From Acetivibrio clariflavus DSM 19732 (GTDB lineage Bacteria > Bacillota > Clostridia > Acetivibrionales > Acetivibrionaceae), in NCBI RefSeq assembly GCF_000237085.1, contig NC_016627.1, positions 1,240,001 through 1,304,000 on the forward strand: a stretch of DNA of 64,000 nt, read 5' to 3'. Both the position numbers and the translations under genes were made by a program. The notes under the pieces are model-generated. The model saw only the letters and a program-made list of their open reading frames with translations, was not told the DNA's origin and searched no databases. Below, in pieces: positions 1-8,774 of the stretch (position 1 is its first letter; every line of letters starts with the position of its first letter).

Positions 1-2
1 AA

Positions 3-380
3 AATACCGGTATAACCATTCCTTTTCCCATTATTGCGGACAGAGACGGTTCAATTGCCAGACTTTACGGTATGATAGCAAAAGAAGTCAGTGAAACAGA
101 AACTGTAAGAACTGTTTTTGTTATTGATGACAAGCAAATAATTAGGGCAATACTTTATTATCCGCTTACAACCGGCCGTAATATTCCTGAAATTTTGAGG
201 CTTGTGGATGCATTGCAGACAACTGACAGAGAAAAAGTTGCAACACCTGCAAATTGGCTTCCTGGCCAACCGGTAGTGGTGGCACCTCCAAAAACATATG
301 ATGAATTGATGGAAAGAATAAAATGTCCAGCAGGTCTGCAATGTATGGACTGGTATTTGTGTTATAAAAAATTTCAATAA
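3..380 (+). CDS. Peroxiredoxin, Prx6/1-Cys type, 5'-truncated by window edge
   Basis: The reading frame is open from the first bases of the window and ends at a TAA, so only the C-terminal 125 residues are present and the catalytic Cys lies outside. The visible part has PFPIIADRDGSIARLYGM, then VRTVFVIDDKQIIRAILYYP, PLTTGRNIPEILRLVDALQ and WLPGQPVVVAPP, which is the C-terminal dimerisation arm typical of Prx6-type peroxiredoxins. These reduce hydrogen peroxide and alkyl hydroperoxides in the cytoplasm. A second Cys pair (CPAGLQC, then C in LCYKK) near the C-terminus could serve as resolving cysteines, as in archaeal Prx6 relatives; that is inference. No U-rich terminator is visible before the convergent response regulator. 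Confidence 0.9.
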   Translation, partial: NTGITIPFPIIADRDGSIARLYGMIAKEVSETETVRTVFVIDDKQIIRAILYYPLTTGRNIPEILRLVDALQTTDREKVATPANWLPGQPVVVAPPKTYDELMERIKCPAGLQCMDWYLCYKKFQ

Positions 381-466
381 AAGTATTGATAGGATATATT
401 TGCTGTTAAAAAATTATAGTTATTATTGTTATTATTAAAGAACTTACAACTTTCTGACAAAAACTT

Positions 467-1183
467 TTAGATTGACTTTTTGAGTAACGATTTTGGGGCA
501 TAACTTCTGTCTAGAGTGCTTATTTCATAACCGGCACCCCGATGAGTGATGATGACAACATTTGAACCGATGGATTCCAGTTTTTTTCTCAAAAAAGATA
601 TATATACTTCCACATGGTTTGACCCTGCACTTGAGTCATATCCCCAAAGTTTTTCTATAATTTTTTCTTTAGGAGATATAATGCCTTTTCTTCGTATAAG
701 ATAATCTAAAAGTTCACATTCACGGCAAGTCAGAGAAACTTCTCCAAGTTCTGTGGATAATTTAAGGCTGTCTATATTCATTTCAATATCTCCATAAGTT
801 AATATATTATTCGGTGCCAAATCTCCCCGACGACGGCCTAATGCACGAATGCGTGCCAATAATTCATCAAAGGAAAAAGGTTTTACAATATAATCATCTG
901 CACCGCTATCAAGTCCTGTAACTTTTGAAGCTGTATCACCGCGAATGCTTAAGAGAATAATTGGAGTTGTAATTCTCATTTTCCTAAGCTTTTTCAGGAC
1001 GGAAATACCGTCAATAATTGGGAGAGTATCATTCAATAAAATTATATCATATATGCCTGTCTGTCCAAATTCCAAGCCGTCATCACCATTTTGTACACAT
1101 GTAACGGAATGGCCGTTTTTCTTTAAAACTTTATATAAAACTTTTGATAAGTAAAAATCGTTCTCTGCTACTAATATACGCAT
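467..1183 (-). CDS. OmpR-type response regulator with non-canonical receiver (phospho-Asp replaced by Asn)
   Basis: 238 residues: receiver domain (about 1-115) and winged-helix DNA-binding domain (about 135-230, with RECELLDYLIRRKG and the recognition-helix area GSNHVEVYISFLRKKL). The start is set at MRILVAEND because GGAGG lies 8 bases upstream of that ATG; an in-frame ATG 60 bases earlier has no Shine-Dalgarno sequence. The usual phospho-acceptor motif D-x-x-L-P reads LLNDTLPIIDG here: the aligned position is Asn (codon AAT), and the first acidic cluster reads E-N rather than E-D or D-D. The Lys in YIVKPFSF is kept and the Thr is Ser. The protein therefore probably does not use normal Asp phosphorylation. 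No histidine kinase gene is adjacent. The target genes are unknown. Confidence 0.88.
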   Translation of the reverse strand: MRILVAENDFYLSKVLYKVLKKNGHSVTCVQNGDDGLEFGQTGIYDIILLNDTLPIIDGISVLKKLRKMRITTPIILLSIRGDTASKVTGLDSGADDYIVKPFSFDELLARIRALGRRRGDLAPNNILTYGDIEMNIDSLKLSTELGEVSLTCRECELLDYLIRRKGIISPKEKIIEKLWGYDSSAGSNHVEVYISFLRKKLESIGSNVVIITHRGAGYEISTLDRSYAPKSLLKKSI

Positions 1184-1455
1184 AATCTTATCCTCCAATT
1201 GAATTCTGGAATCTATAATGTAATTGTATAATCGCATAAGCATCTTGACCTACATTACAGGATTTCGAAGGTTAAAAATTTTTTTCTTCGGTAAATACCA
1301 AAAAATCAAAAAATAACACATATAAACTTGTGAAATTAATTTAAAAGAAGTATTATAATAAAGAAGTATTTACTAACAAAAGTAGAAAAGGTAATTTAAT
1401 TGACAGCAATATTTGAATTTTTAAGTTTGTTTTAAGGATTTTATTATAAAATAAA

Positions 1456-2993
1456 ATCAACTTTCGCAGGAAACAACTGATAGCTTTGCCTTGATATGAA
1501 CAGGCAAACAAGTGACAAAGTAGTTGAGAAACTCGTTGACTGTTTCCTTTGTCAAAAGCAGTTTTTCCTGTAAAGTAGTTTTTAAAGCCTCTATTATAAG
1601 CTGCAGTGCCTCATGGAATTTAATGTCCTCAAGTTCATCGCAGCAATAGTAGAACAAAGTACCAATAGTGCGTAAATCAGTATTATTGCGGTTCTCAACC
1701 GCTAACATAATGTACCTTGAAAAAACAATAGTTGTATGGGCAACCATCATATCATAAGAACGACCTTGAAATTCCTTAGCCAGCTTAAGGTATGACTTAC
1801 ACATCTTGAAGAATACCTCTATGTCCCAGCGTTTTCCGTATATCCTGATTATCTCTGTTTCGGGAAGACTAGTATCTGTAGATATGAGAGCTAGCCATTT
1901 ACTCTTGTTTCTTCGGTCACGGACAAAGACAATTTTTGCTGGAATGTGGTTTCCTTCTTTATCGTGTAATTCTACCATAACTGAAGCAAGGTATTTTGAT
2001 CTTCCTCTACGTTTCCTGACAGTTCGGTATATCTCTCTCAATGATTTTTTTTCACCATTGAAGTTATAGTAAATCTTGGGAGTATCCTTTACCATAGCTA
2101 TCACATTAAGATTCATCTTACAAATTTTGATAATAGTAGCCGGAAAGGAGAACCAACTGTACAAATAAAACATATTTTGCTTTAATACCGGTAGCAACTG
2201 CTTGTTCCAGCATAGACAGAGCAGATTCCGGTGAAGTGGCTAAGGCATTCTGTCGGCGTTTAAAACCAACGGTTCTTTTATCTATAGTATTTTTCGCTGG
2301 ATTAATGCAAACCCTTGGATTTGTTGAACTTAAAAGGTTGAAGGCCACAGGAATAAATGAATTACCGTCTGTCCAACCAAGTGTAAGCATACGAAAGCCT
2401 TTTTTATTCTTATTGCCGTCAGCATGATCTTTGACCCAACTTAAAAGCTCAACTGACTTGCTTCTTGTCCTACTGTAGAAGGAATCGTCAATTACAAAGG
2501 CATCAACCCGTTCATCTGACGTTAATCTATCGATATGATGATTTATGACCTTTGCAGAAAGCAAATATAAAAATCTTTGCCAGTTGATATGTATGGAATT
2601 TAAGAATCTGTAGACCACATCCCTTGCAAATGGTATATCAAAGCTTTCTGCTTTATAGTTCATAAACAGATTTTTGCCTGTAAAAACAAGTTCAAACAGT
2701 ACTTTGAATACCGTAAGACAAGGAATACCTTTATCTTTATATGCGTTTGACTTTTTTAACAGATAGCCTACAGAAAACATTTTGAAAAAGTTATCAACTG
2801 TCAAAGAAAATCTATTTTCTTCCTTAACCTTCTGTGATACAATAGACATGTTCAAGAACCTCCAAATTGTCGATTTAATAGGGTTTGGATACTTCTATTA
2901 TATCACATAGAAGGGGGTTCTTGTATTTTTTTATTGCCCAAATCTATTGATTTTTCAATGTTCAGTGCACATTATTCACGTGCGAAAGTTGAT
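1456..2993 (-). mobile_element. IS4-type insertion sequence, 1538 bp, with 9-bp target duplication
   Basis: The element is bounded by a perfect 13-bp inverted repeat: ATCAACTTTCGCA at 1456-1468 and its reverse complement at 2981-2993. Directly outside are identical 9-bp sequences TAAAATAAA at 1447-1455 and 2994-3002, which fit a target-site duplication; IS4 elements usually make 9-12 bp duplications. The flanks are AT-rich, so the exact duplication length could be off by a base. The transposase gene reads toward the left end and its stop codon overlaps the left repeat. The right end lies 297 bp before the CotH gene. Confidence 0.88.
1457..2855 (-). pseudogene. IS4-family transposase, frameshifted
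   Basis: Two overlapping frames (2855-2118 and 2197-1457) together make one IS4-type transposase of about 465 residues. The first has FVIDDSFYSR (first catalytic Asp) and RMLTLGWTDGNSFIPVAFNL; the second has the YGKRWDIEVFFKMCK motif with the catalytic Glu. The frames meet where the family has V-L-F-D-S-W-F: the DNA reads TTTGTACAGTTGG where TTTGACAGTTGG would keep the frame. One extra T thus destroys the frame exactly at the second catalytic Asp. The gene is probably inactive, unless the base is a sequencing error. A GTGATATAAT box (minus strand, 2906-2897) lies about 40 bases before the start and may be its promoter. Confidence 0.88.
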
Positions 2994-3290
2994 TAAAATA
3001 AATTTATAATTGATCGGGTTTTCTGAGCGTTTGTAAAATAATTTAATATTATTAAGATTTATGCTACCTATTAAATCTCTTCAATATACAGCAAATCTTC
3101 AATATATAAATACGCAGCATTCAATAATTTCCATTTATATTTACTAAATATACATTAAATTGTTTTGATTATGGCTTTTAGCAGTTAATACGCCTAAACG
3201 ATCAAAGCTTACATTTGTTAAGCATCAAATTGTCAATCAATAAAACAAAAATAAAAAATGCAATGGAAAAATTTAAAGGGAGGATAAGAA

Positions 3291-6149
3291 ATGAACAAAG
3301 GTATATCGATTTTTTTTGTTGTTGTTTTGCTACTGCTTGCAATAATACCAACTGAGGCTGTTATAGTTTCTGCGCAAAACCAAGTATTATTCATCAATGA
3401 AGTGATGGCTTCAAATTCTCAAACTATCAGGGACGGAGATATAGACGATAAGAAAGAAGGCAGCAATGGAGGAGCGTATTCCGACTGGATTGAGATTTAC
3501 AACTCAGGTGACCAGCCTGTTAACCTGACAGGTTATACCTTGTCTGATTCCGAGGCGACCTGGACTTTTCCAAACTGTGTTATTCAGGCAAGGGGATATT
3601 TGATTGTTTGGGCTTCTGACAAAGATAAAGTGGCAAAGAACGGCCAGTTACATACAAATTTTAAATTGAGTGCTTCAGGAGAAGAAGTTATATTAAAGGA
3701 TCCTAACGGGAATGTTGTGGATTATGTTAAATTTGAAAGCCTTTCCGATGATCAGTCATATGGACGAAAGACCGATGGGAGTTCTCAATTTGTTATATTT
3801 ACTAAGTCTACTCCCGGATATAGTAATGCAATGGGTTCAATACAGGTAAAAGAACCTGTCTTTTCAAAAGTAGGAGGTTTTTACACAGACGCCTTTGACT
3901 TGGAAATAACTTCCGATGACTCTGAAGTGGAAATCTATTATACTACTGATGGTTCTGATCCTGTACCGGGCAATTCGGGAACTAAGCAATACACAGGAAA
4001 AATCAGAATTGCAAGTAGGGCTGGAGAAGCTAATGTACTGTCTATGTTTAGAGACGTATCTACCGATTTTGCGAATCCTTGGAGGGCTCCAAACGGTGAG
4101 GTGTTTAAATGTACTACATTAAAAGCTGTGGCAGTAAGGAGAGACGGATCAAGGAGTAAGGTTGTGACCCACTCTTATTTTGTAGATCCGGGAATTAAAA
4201 CAAGATATACTTTACCGGTAATTTCTGTTGTTACCGATTACAATAATTTATTTGACCCACAGATAGGAATTTACCATGCTTCAAATGCTGAAAAAAGCGG
4301 AGAAGAATGGGAAAGGCCAGCACATATAGAATTTTTTGAACCGGGAGGAAAACTTGGTTTTTCACAAAATATCGGATTAAGAATACATGGCGGATATACC
4401 AGAAAATTTCCACAGAAATCTTTCAGGATTTATGCTGATGGAAAATATGGGGATTTGGGCGAGTTTAAATACGAAATCTTTCCGGGGCTGACTAAGCGAG
4501 TTAACGATAAAAAAATGAAAAACTTCGAAAGATTGATACTGAGACAAGCAGGTAATGACTGGTCTTCTGCATATATGAGGGACGAAGTGCTGCAGAGCCT
4601 GTTATCTCATATAAAAACACTTGATACCCAGGCTGCAAGACCTGCAATATTATTCCTTAATGGAGAGTATTGGGGCATATATTATGTTCGCGAACGCTAT
4701 GATAAAGAATACTTAAAGGAACACTACAATTTGGATGATAAAAAAGTTGCAATATTAGAACCTACCCAAACAATTAGTGTAGAGTATGGTACTCAGGAAG
4801 ATGCTGATGCATATACTAACGAAGTGATTAACTATCTCAAGTCAAATTCAATTACTCAGACTAGTACCTATGAATACATAAAAACAAAAATTGACATTGA
4901 TAACTATATTGTTTATAATATAGCAGAAATTTTCTTTGGCAATACAGATTGGCCGGGAAACAACGTAACAATCTGGAGATATAAAACCGATGACGGGCAG
5001 TACCATCCGGAAGCACCTTACGGTCAGGACGGCAGATGGAGGTGGATGTTAAAAGACGTAGATTTTGGTTTCGGTTTGTACAATAAACCTGTGAACCATG
5101 ACACTTTAAGTTATGCAGCGGGAGATAGAGTGGAAGGTACAGGTAATCCTGAGTGGTCTACTTTCCTATTTAGAACCTTGCTACAGAACACAGAATTTAG
5201 AAATCAGTTTATAAACACTTTTGCAGACCATTTAAATACTACTTTTGTTCCGGAACGTGTGATTGAAGTTATAAATAATTTTGAGTCGATTCTTTCACCC
5301 GAAATGACAGAACATGCTAATCGTTGGACTAATATTAAAATGACTGCTTCGAATCCCGGAAATCCAGGAGGAGGAAACCCAGGATGGGGAAATCCAATAG
5401 GAGGAAATCCAGGATGGGGTGATCCAACGGGAGGAAACCCAGGATGGGGAAATCCGATAGGAGAAAACCCAGGATGGGGAAATCCAATAGGAGGAATCCC
5501 AACATGGGGTGGAGAGACAACGTGGAGTCAGAATGTTCAGGTACTTAAGGATTATGCAAGAAATCGTCCATCATATATGATCCAATTTATAAGAAACAAG
5601 TTTAGCAGCAATGGTGTTACAGGGACTGCAAATATAACGTTGAACACCGATCCTTCAAAGGGATATATCAAAATAAATACCATTGATATTAAGTCTTCAA
5701 CTCCGGGGGTTAAAGATCCGAGTAGATGGACGGGTCTGTACTTTACCGGCATACCGGTGACTATAACTGCAGTACCGCAGGAAGGATATGTGTTCGACCA
5801 CTGGGAAGGCATTGCAGGATATTCTGACACAGTAACCTTTACTCACACAGGAGATATAAATATAACAGCTGTTTTCAGAAAAGATACCGGTGCAACACCA
5901 ACTCCTGTAGTAACACCGACTAATACTGGTTTACCTGGTAAAGGGATTATTGGAGATGCCAATTGGGATGGTGACTTTAACTCAATTGATATTGGTTTGG
6001 TTAAAATGTATCTGTTGGGAATGATAAACGAAAACGGAATAAATGTAAAAGCTTGTGATGTTAATGCAGATGGGGAAGTTAATTCAATAGATTTTGCTTT
6101 TATGAAACAAAAGATGCTTGGAATGATTGATAAATTTCCTGCAGAGTAA
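3291..6149 (+). CDS. Secreted CotH-kinase-fold protein with lamin-tail domain and type I dockerin (cellulosomal)
   Basis: 952 residues with GGGAGG 8 bases before the ATG. Order of parts: signal peptide (about 1-28, cleavage near VSA-QN); lamin-tail domain (about 30-175: LFINEVMASNS, YSDWIEIYNSG, GYTLSD); a chitobiase-like beta domain (about 185-300: VEIYYTTDGSDP); CotH domain (about 305-680) with GGYTRKFPQKSFRIY, GEYWGIYYVRERYDKEYL and LKDVDFGFGL; a Gly/Pro/Trp-rich linker (about 689-742); an InlB-like beta repeat (about 780-865, VPQEGYVFDHWEG); and a dockerin with two calcium loops, GDANWDGDFNSID and CDVNADGEVNSID. CotH of Bacillus is an atypical protein kinase of spore coat. The dockerin should attach this one to a type I cohesin of a scaffoldin outside the cell. 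The specificity pair is Ser-Ile in both loops. Substrate unknown. It leads a block with the VTC and DUF4956 genes. Confidence 0.93.
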   Translation: MNKGISIFFVVVLLLLAIIPTEAVIVSAQNQVLFINEVMASNSQTIRDGDIDDKKEGSNGGAYSDWIEIYNSGDQPVNLTGYTLSDSEATWTFPNCVIQARGYLIVWASDKDKVAKNGQLHTNFKLSASGEEVILKDPNGNVVDYVKFESLSDDQSYGRKTDGSSQFVIFTKSTPGYSNAMGSIQVKEPVFSKVGGFYTDAFDLEITSDDSEVEIYYTTDGSDPVPGNSGTKQYTGKIRIASRAGEANVLSMFRDVSTDFANPWRAPNGEVFKCTTLKAVAVRRDGSRSKVVTHSYFVDPGIKTRYTLPVISVVTDYNNLFDPQIGIYHASNAEKSGEEWERPAHIEFFEPGGKLGFSQNIGLRIHGGYTRKFPQKSFRIYADGKYGDLGEFKYEIFPGLTKRVNDKKMKNFERLILRQAGNDWSSAYMRDEVLQSLLSHIKTLDTQAARPAILFLNGEYWGIYYVRERYDKEYLKEHYNLDDKKVAILEPTQTISVEYGTQEDADAYTNEVINYLKSNSITQTSTYEYIKTKIDIDNYIVYNIAEIFFGNTDWPGNNVTIWRYKTDDGQYHPEAPYGQDGRWRWMLKDVDFGFGLYNKPVNHDTLSYAAGDRVEGTGNPEWSTFLFRTLLQNTEFRNQFINTFADHLNTTFVPERVIEVINNFESILSPEMTEHANRWTNIKMTASNPGNPGGGNPGWGNPIGGNPGWGDPTGGNPGWGNPIGENPGWGNPIGGIPTWGGETTWSQNVQVLKDYARNRPSYMIQFIRNKFSSNGVTGTANITLNTDPSKGYIKINTIDIKSSTPGVKDPSRWTGLYFTGIPVTITAVPQEGYVFDHWEGIAGYSDTVTFTHTGDINITAVFRKDTGATPTPVVTPTNTGLPGKGIIGDANWDGDFNSIDIGLVKMYLLGMINENGINVKACDVNADGEVNSIDFAFMKQKMLGMIDKFPAE
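5358..5508 (+). repeat. In-frame tandem repeat coding for the NPGWGNPIGG linker
   Basis: About five copies of an imperfect 30-base unit (GGAAACCCAGGATGGGGAAA followed by a variable TCCAATAGGA-like part) encode decapeptides of the form NPGWG(N/D)P(I/T)G(G/E). The unit lies between the CotH domain and the C-terminal modules, where a flexible linker is expected. Copy number may vary between strains, because near-identical units recombine easily. Confidence 0.85.
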
Positions 6150-6213
6150 TTGTAATTTAAGCTTAATTTAAGGTTTTCAATATAAAATTATTTTGTAGGG
6201 AGGGGGTTAGCCA

Positions 6214-6999
6214 GTGGCTATAGAGGTTTTTAACAGGTATGAGATTAAATATTTGCTGGATTATGACACATGTTATAAAATTCAGCAAAGGATTATCGAG
6301 TACATGGAGCTAGATGAGTATAACAAAAATCATCCGTTTTATACAATATGCAATATATATTATGACACGGAAGATAATCATCTCATACGGCATTCGTTAT
6401 CAAAACCTAAATACAAAGAAAAGTTAAGACTGCGAGGATATGGTGTACCCAAGCCGGAGGATAAAGTTTACCTGGAAATAAAGAAAAAGGTTAATGGACT
6501 TGTAAATAAAAGAAGGACAAAACTGGTTTTAAGTGAAGCATATGAGTTTGCTGAAACAAGAGTTAAACCGGAGTACAAAAGCTATATGAATCGCCAAGTT
6601 TTAAACGAGATCGATTACATATTGAAATTATATAAGCCGGTACCTAAGTTGTATTTGGCTTATGATAGAAAAGCTTTCTTCGGGATAAATAACAGGGACT
6701 TAAGAGTAACCTTTGATACCAATATTCGTTCCAGGAGAGAGGATTTAAGGCTTGAAGCAGGGGATCACGGTCGAAAGCTGCTGCCTAGCGATGAGTTATG
6801 GCTTATGGAAGTTAAAGCAGAAAAGACTATTCCTGTATGGCTTTCAAGACTATTAAGTGAATTCAAAGTATTTAAAACTAGTTTTTCCAAATACGGAACA
6901 GAGTATAAAATGATGATTAGAGAAAACTTGGAAAGAGGGGGAGACAGAAAGTGGATTTATTATTCAACTCAGCAGCAAACGAATTACAGCTATCGCTGA
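6214..6999 (+). CDS. VTC-domain protein, probable polyphosphate polymerase-type enzyme
   Basis: 261 residues, starting at GTG behind GGGAGGGGG. VTC-fold signatures are visible: N-terminal RYEIKYLL, a central IYYDTEDNHLI, YKEKLRLRGYG, KVYLEIKKKVNGLVNKRR, and C-terminal LMEVKAEKTIPVWLSRLL followed by SFSKYGTEY. These basic and acidic strands line the tunnel that in yeast Vtc4 makes polyphosphate from ATP. Bacterial VTC-domain genes often sit with CotH and DUF4956 genes, as here. The gene starts 64 bases after the CotH stop and its 3' end overlaps the DUF4956 gene by 49 bases, so the three are probably cotranscribed. The function as a polyphosphate polymerase is inferred from the family, not shown. 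Confidence 0.85.
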   Translation: MAIEVFNRYEIKYLLDYDTCYKIQQRIIEYMELDEYNKNHPFYTICNIYYDTEDNHLIRHSLSKPKYKEKLRLRGYGVPKPEDKVYLEIKKKVNGLVNKRRTKLVLSEAYEFAETRVKPEYKSYMNRQVLNEIDYILKLYKPVPKLYLAYDRKAFFGINNRDLRVTFDTNIRSRREDLRLEAGDHGRKLLPSDELWLMEVKAEKTIPVWLSRLLSEFKVFKTSFSKYGTEYKMMIRENLERGGDRKWIYYSTQQQTNYSYR

Positions 7000-7631
7000 G
7001 CAGTGCAACATTAACCATTTTAACTTCTTTCATATTAGGATTGATTATAAGTTTTACTTATATTAAAACATGTTCAAAAGGGTATTATTCCCAGAGTTTT
7101 GTACTGACTCTGATTATGATGCCTTGTGTTGTGGCTGTTATTATTCTTTTGATTGGTACCAACATTGCAAGTGCGTTCGGTCTTTCGGGAGCTTTTTCAA
7201 TAATTCGTTTCAGAAGTGCACCGGGAGATCCTAAAGATATTTCCTATGTGCTATTCTGTATGGGAGCAGGTTTGGCTTGCGGTGTAGGTGTATACGCATA
7301 TGCATTGTTCTTTACTGTGTGCCTTTGTGTTATTATGGTGATTTTATGCAAAACCAATTTCGGTGCAAGGAATAGTACAGATAAAATACTAAAAATAATT
7401 ATACCAGAGGATTTGGATTATCAAGGTGCTTTTGATGATATATTCGAAACTTATACATATCGACATGAATTAAAGAGAGTTAAAACGACAGATCTTGGAA
7501 CATTGTATGAACTTGTATATATAGTTAGTATGAAGTCGAATATGAAGGAAAAAGATTTTATAGATGAGTTGAGATGCCGAAACGGTAATTTGAATATTAC
7601 ATTATCAATGAATGCAGATCCAGCAGAATAA
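6951..7631 (+). CDS. DUF4956 membrane protein
   Basis: 226 residues. Three to four hydrophobic segments fill the first 135 residues (TILTSFILGLIISFTYI, FVLTLIMMPCVVAVIILLIG, and a Gly/Ala-rich stretch around LACGVGVYAYALFF), with the family motif SGAFSIIRFRSAPGDPKDI between them. The C-terminal 90 residues are soluble and probably cytoplasmic. The start lies inside the VTC gene (49-base overlap), behind GAAAGAGGGGGAGA, so translation is likely coupled. DUF4956 proteins regularly neighbour VTC polymerases and may form a membrane partner; no activity is known. A strong terminator follows directly. Confidence 0.85.
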   Translation: MDLLFNSAANELQLSLSSATLTILTSFILGLIISFTYIKTCSKGYYSQSFVLTLIMMPCVVAVIILLIGTNIASAFGLSGAFSIIRFRSAPGDPKDISYVLFCMGAGLACGVGVYAYALFFTVCLCVIMVILCKTNFGARNSTDKILKIIIPEDLDYQGAFDDIFETYTYRHELKRVKTTDLGTLYELVYIVSMKSNMKEKDFIDELRCRNGNLNITLSMNADPAE

Positions 7632-7646
7632 TAATAAAATTCATAT

Positions 7647-7680
7647 AAAAAAAGAGGGGCTTTTTTGCCCCCCTTTTTTT
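7647..7680. terminator. Rho-independent terminator after the CotH-VTC-DUF4956 block
   Basis: GAGGGGC, a six-T loop and GCCCCCC are followed by TTTTTTT; A-rich bases on the other side make it work in both directions. It sits between the DUF4956 gene (+) and the prepilin gene (-), which converge. Confidence 0.85.
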
Positions 7681-7710
7681 ACATATAGCTGATTTTTAAA
7701 TTTTTTATAG

Positions 7711-8208
7711 CTAGTATACATGGATATTTGCGTCTGCAGTTACAGGTGTTACATTGCAGCTTAAATTTTCCGAATAAACTTCGATTTTATATCCGATATA
7801 TTTACCTCCGTTAGAGGTGTTCCAAAAAGGAGTATAATCTGAGGTTGAAGGAATGGAAGATGATTTGGGATTCAGTATCGGATATATTTCCTTTTCGCTT
7901 CCGTCTAAAGTACATATTATAGTATTCTGCAGGGCATATATCAATTCTTCGGAAGGTTTGCCGTCCATTGAGTGAACAGCACCGTCATATTTTAAGTGTT
8001 CAAGCTTATAATCACTACTTTGCATCATGTAAGAGATAACTGCTTTTTCAATTAATAATGCCTGCTGTTCGTCAGATTTCTTTCTGGAATTACTAATTAC
8101 ATTAGTAAACATAGTAATGGTAATTACTGCAATAACACCTAAAATTGCGATTACGATAAGCAATTCAATAAGCGAAAAACCTTTATTATTCTTAGGAAAT
8201 CTTACCAT
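7711..8208 (-). CDS. Type IV prepilin-like protein (class III signal peptide)
   Basis: 165 residues. The N-terminus MVRFPKNNKGFSLIELLIVI is a textbook prepilin peptidase site: Lys-Gly before Phe, Glu at position 5 of the mature protein, then a hydrophobic helix to about residue 35. The remainder is a globular pseudopilin-like domain with two Cys (CTLDG and LSCNV). Cleavage and N-methylation would be done by a PilD-type peptidase that is not in this window. GGGGAGG lies before the start, with a longer than usual gap of about 12 bases. No other pilus gene is adjacent, so it is either an orphan minor pilin or pseudopilin. Confidence 0.85.
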   Translation of the reverse strand: MVRFPKNNKGFSLIELLIVIAILGVIAVITITMFTNVISNSRKKSDEQQALLIEKAVISYMMQSSDYKLEHLKYDGAVHSMDGKPSEELIYALQNTIICTLDGSEKEIYPILNPKSSSIPSTSDYTPFWNTSNGGKYIGYKIEVYSENLSCNVTPVTADANIHVY

Positions 8209-8685
8209 ATAATACTTTTCCTCCCCAAAACATAAAAAATATTTAGATTTATAAATACAAAAATATAAAAAATATTTAATTTATAAACACAGGAATAATA
8301 ATTATGAAAACTGCTTGGATAAACAGTTGAATATAGATAAGAGGAGATAAGTTGGTGTAAATAGCTGAGTCGAATTTCGAAAATGCAAAGTTTTCATAAA
8401 AATATTAATTTGTTTTAACTAATAAAATTATATTTACATAATTATTTTATCACCAATAAGTTGGAAATAACAGTACAAAATAAGAAAAATGTGTATGTGG
8501 TGAAAAATATAACAAATTGATAATGATAGTTGTAAAATAGCAGTTGAATTTTAAAATAAGTTATTGAAATGGATTCTTTCTTTTGATACTTTATCAAAAA
8601 TAAATAAGAAAAATACATAAATTTTTTATTAAACTATTATTTTTTATAAATAAAAGAATAAAAAGCCTTGCAGAAAAATTCAATA
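8209..8685. other. AT-rich spacer with a 33-base-spaced direct repeat
   Basis: I see no gene. Next to the prepilin gene is a direct repeat: ATAAAAAATATTTAGATTTA at 8232-8251 and a near copy starting at 8265, both continuing as TTATAAA(T/C)ACA. It lies in the likely promoter or leader region of the prepilin gene (minus strand). No pilin-associated cyclic-di-GMP riboswitch core could be recognised. Confidence 0.4.
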
Positions 8686-8774
8686 GAGGATGTAAAAAAT
8701 CTTGTATATAAGAGATTGAATGTTCTCCTTCTTGGCAAGAATTTCTAATAAGAAAAGCTAAGGAGGAGAATTTT

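Noticed and set aside
2118-2197. Programmed frameshift in the IS4 transposase
   Set aside because: The join carries one extra T in a non-slippery context, at a catalytic codon.
5358-5508. Regular repeat array, possible CRISPR
   Set aside because: The units are in frame, contiguous and code for NPGWGNPIGG; no unique spacers.
8209-8774. Cyclic-di-GMP riboswitch before the prepilin gene
   Set aside because: No GCACAGGGCAAACC-like core on the minus strand.
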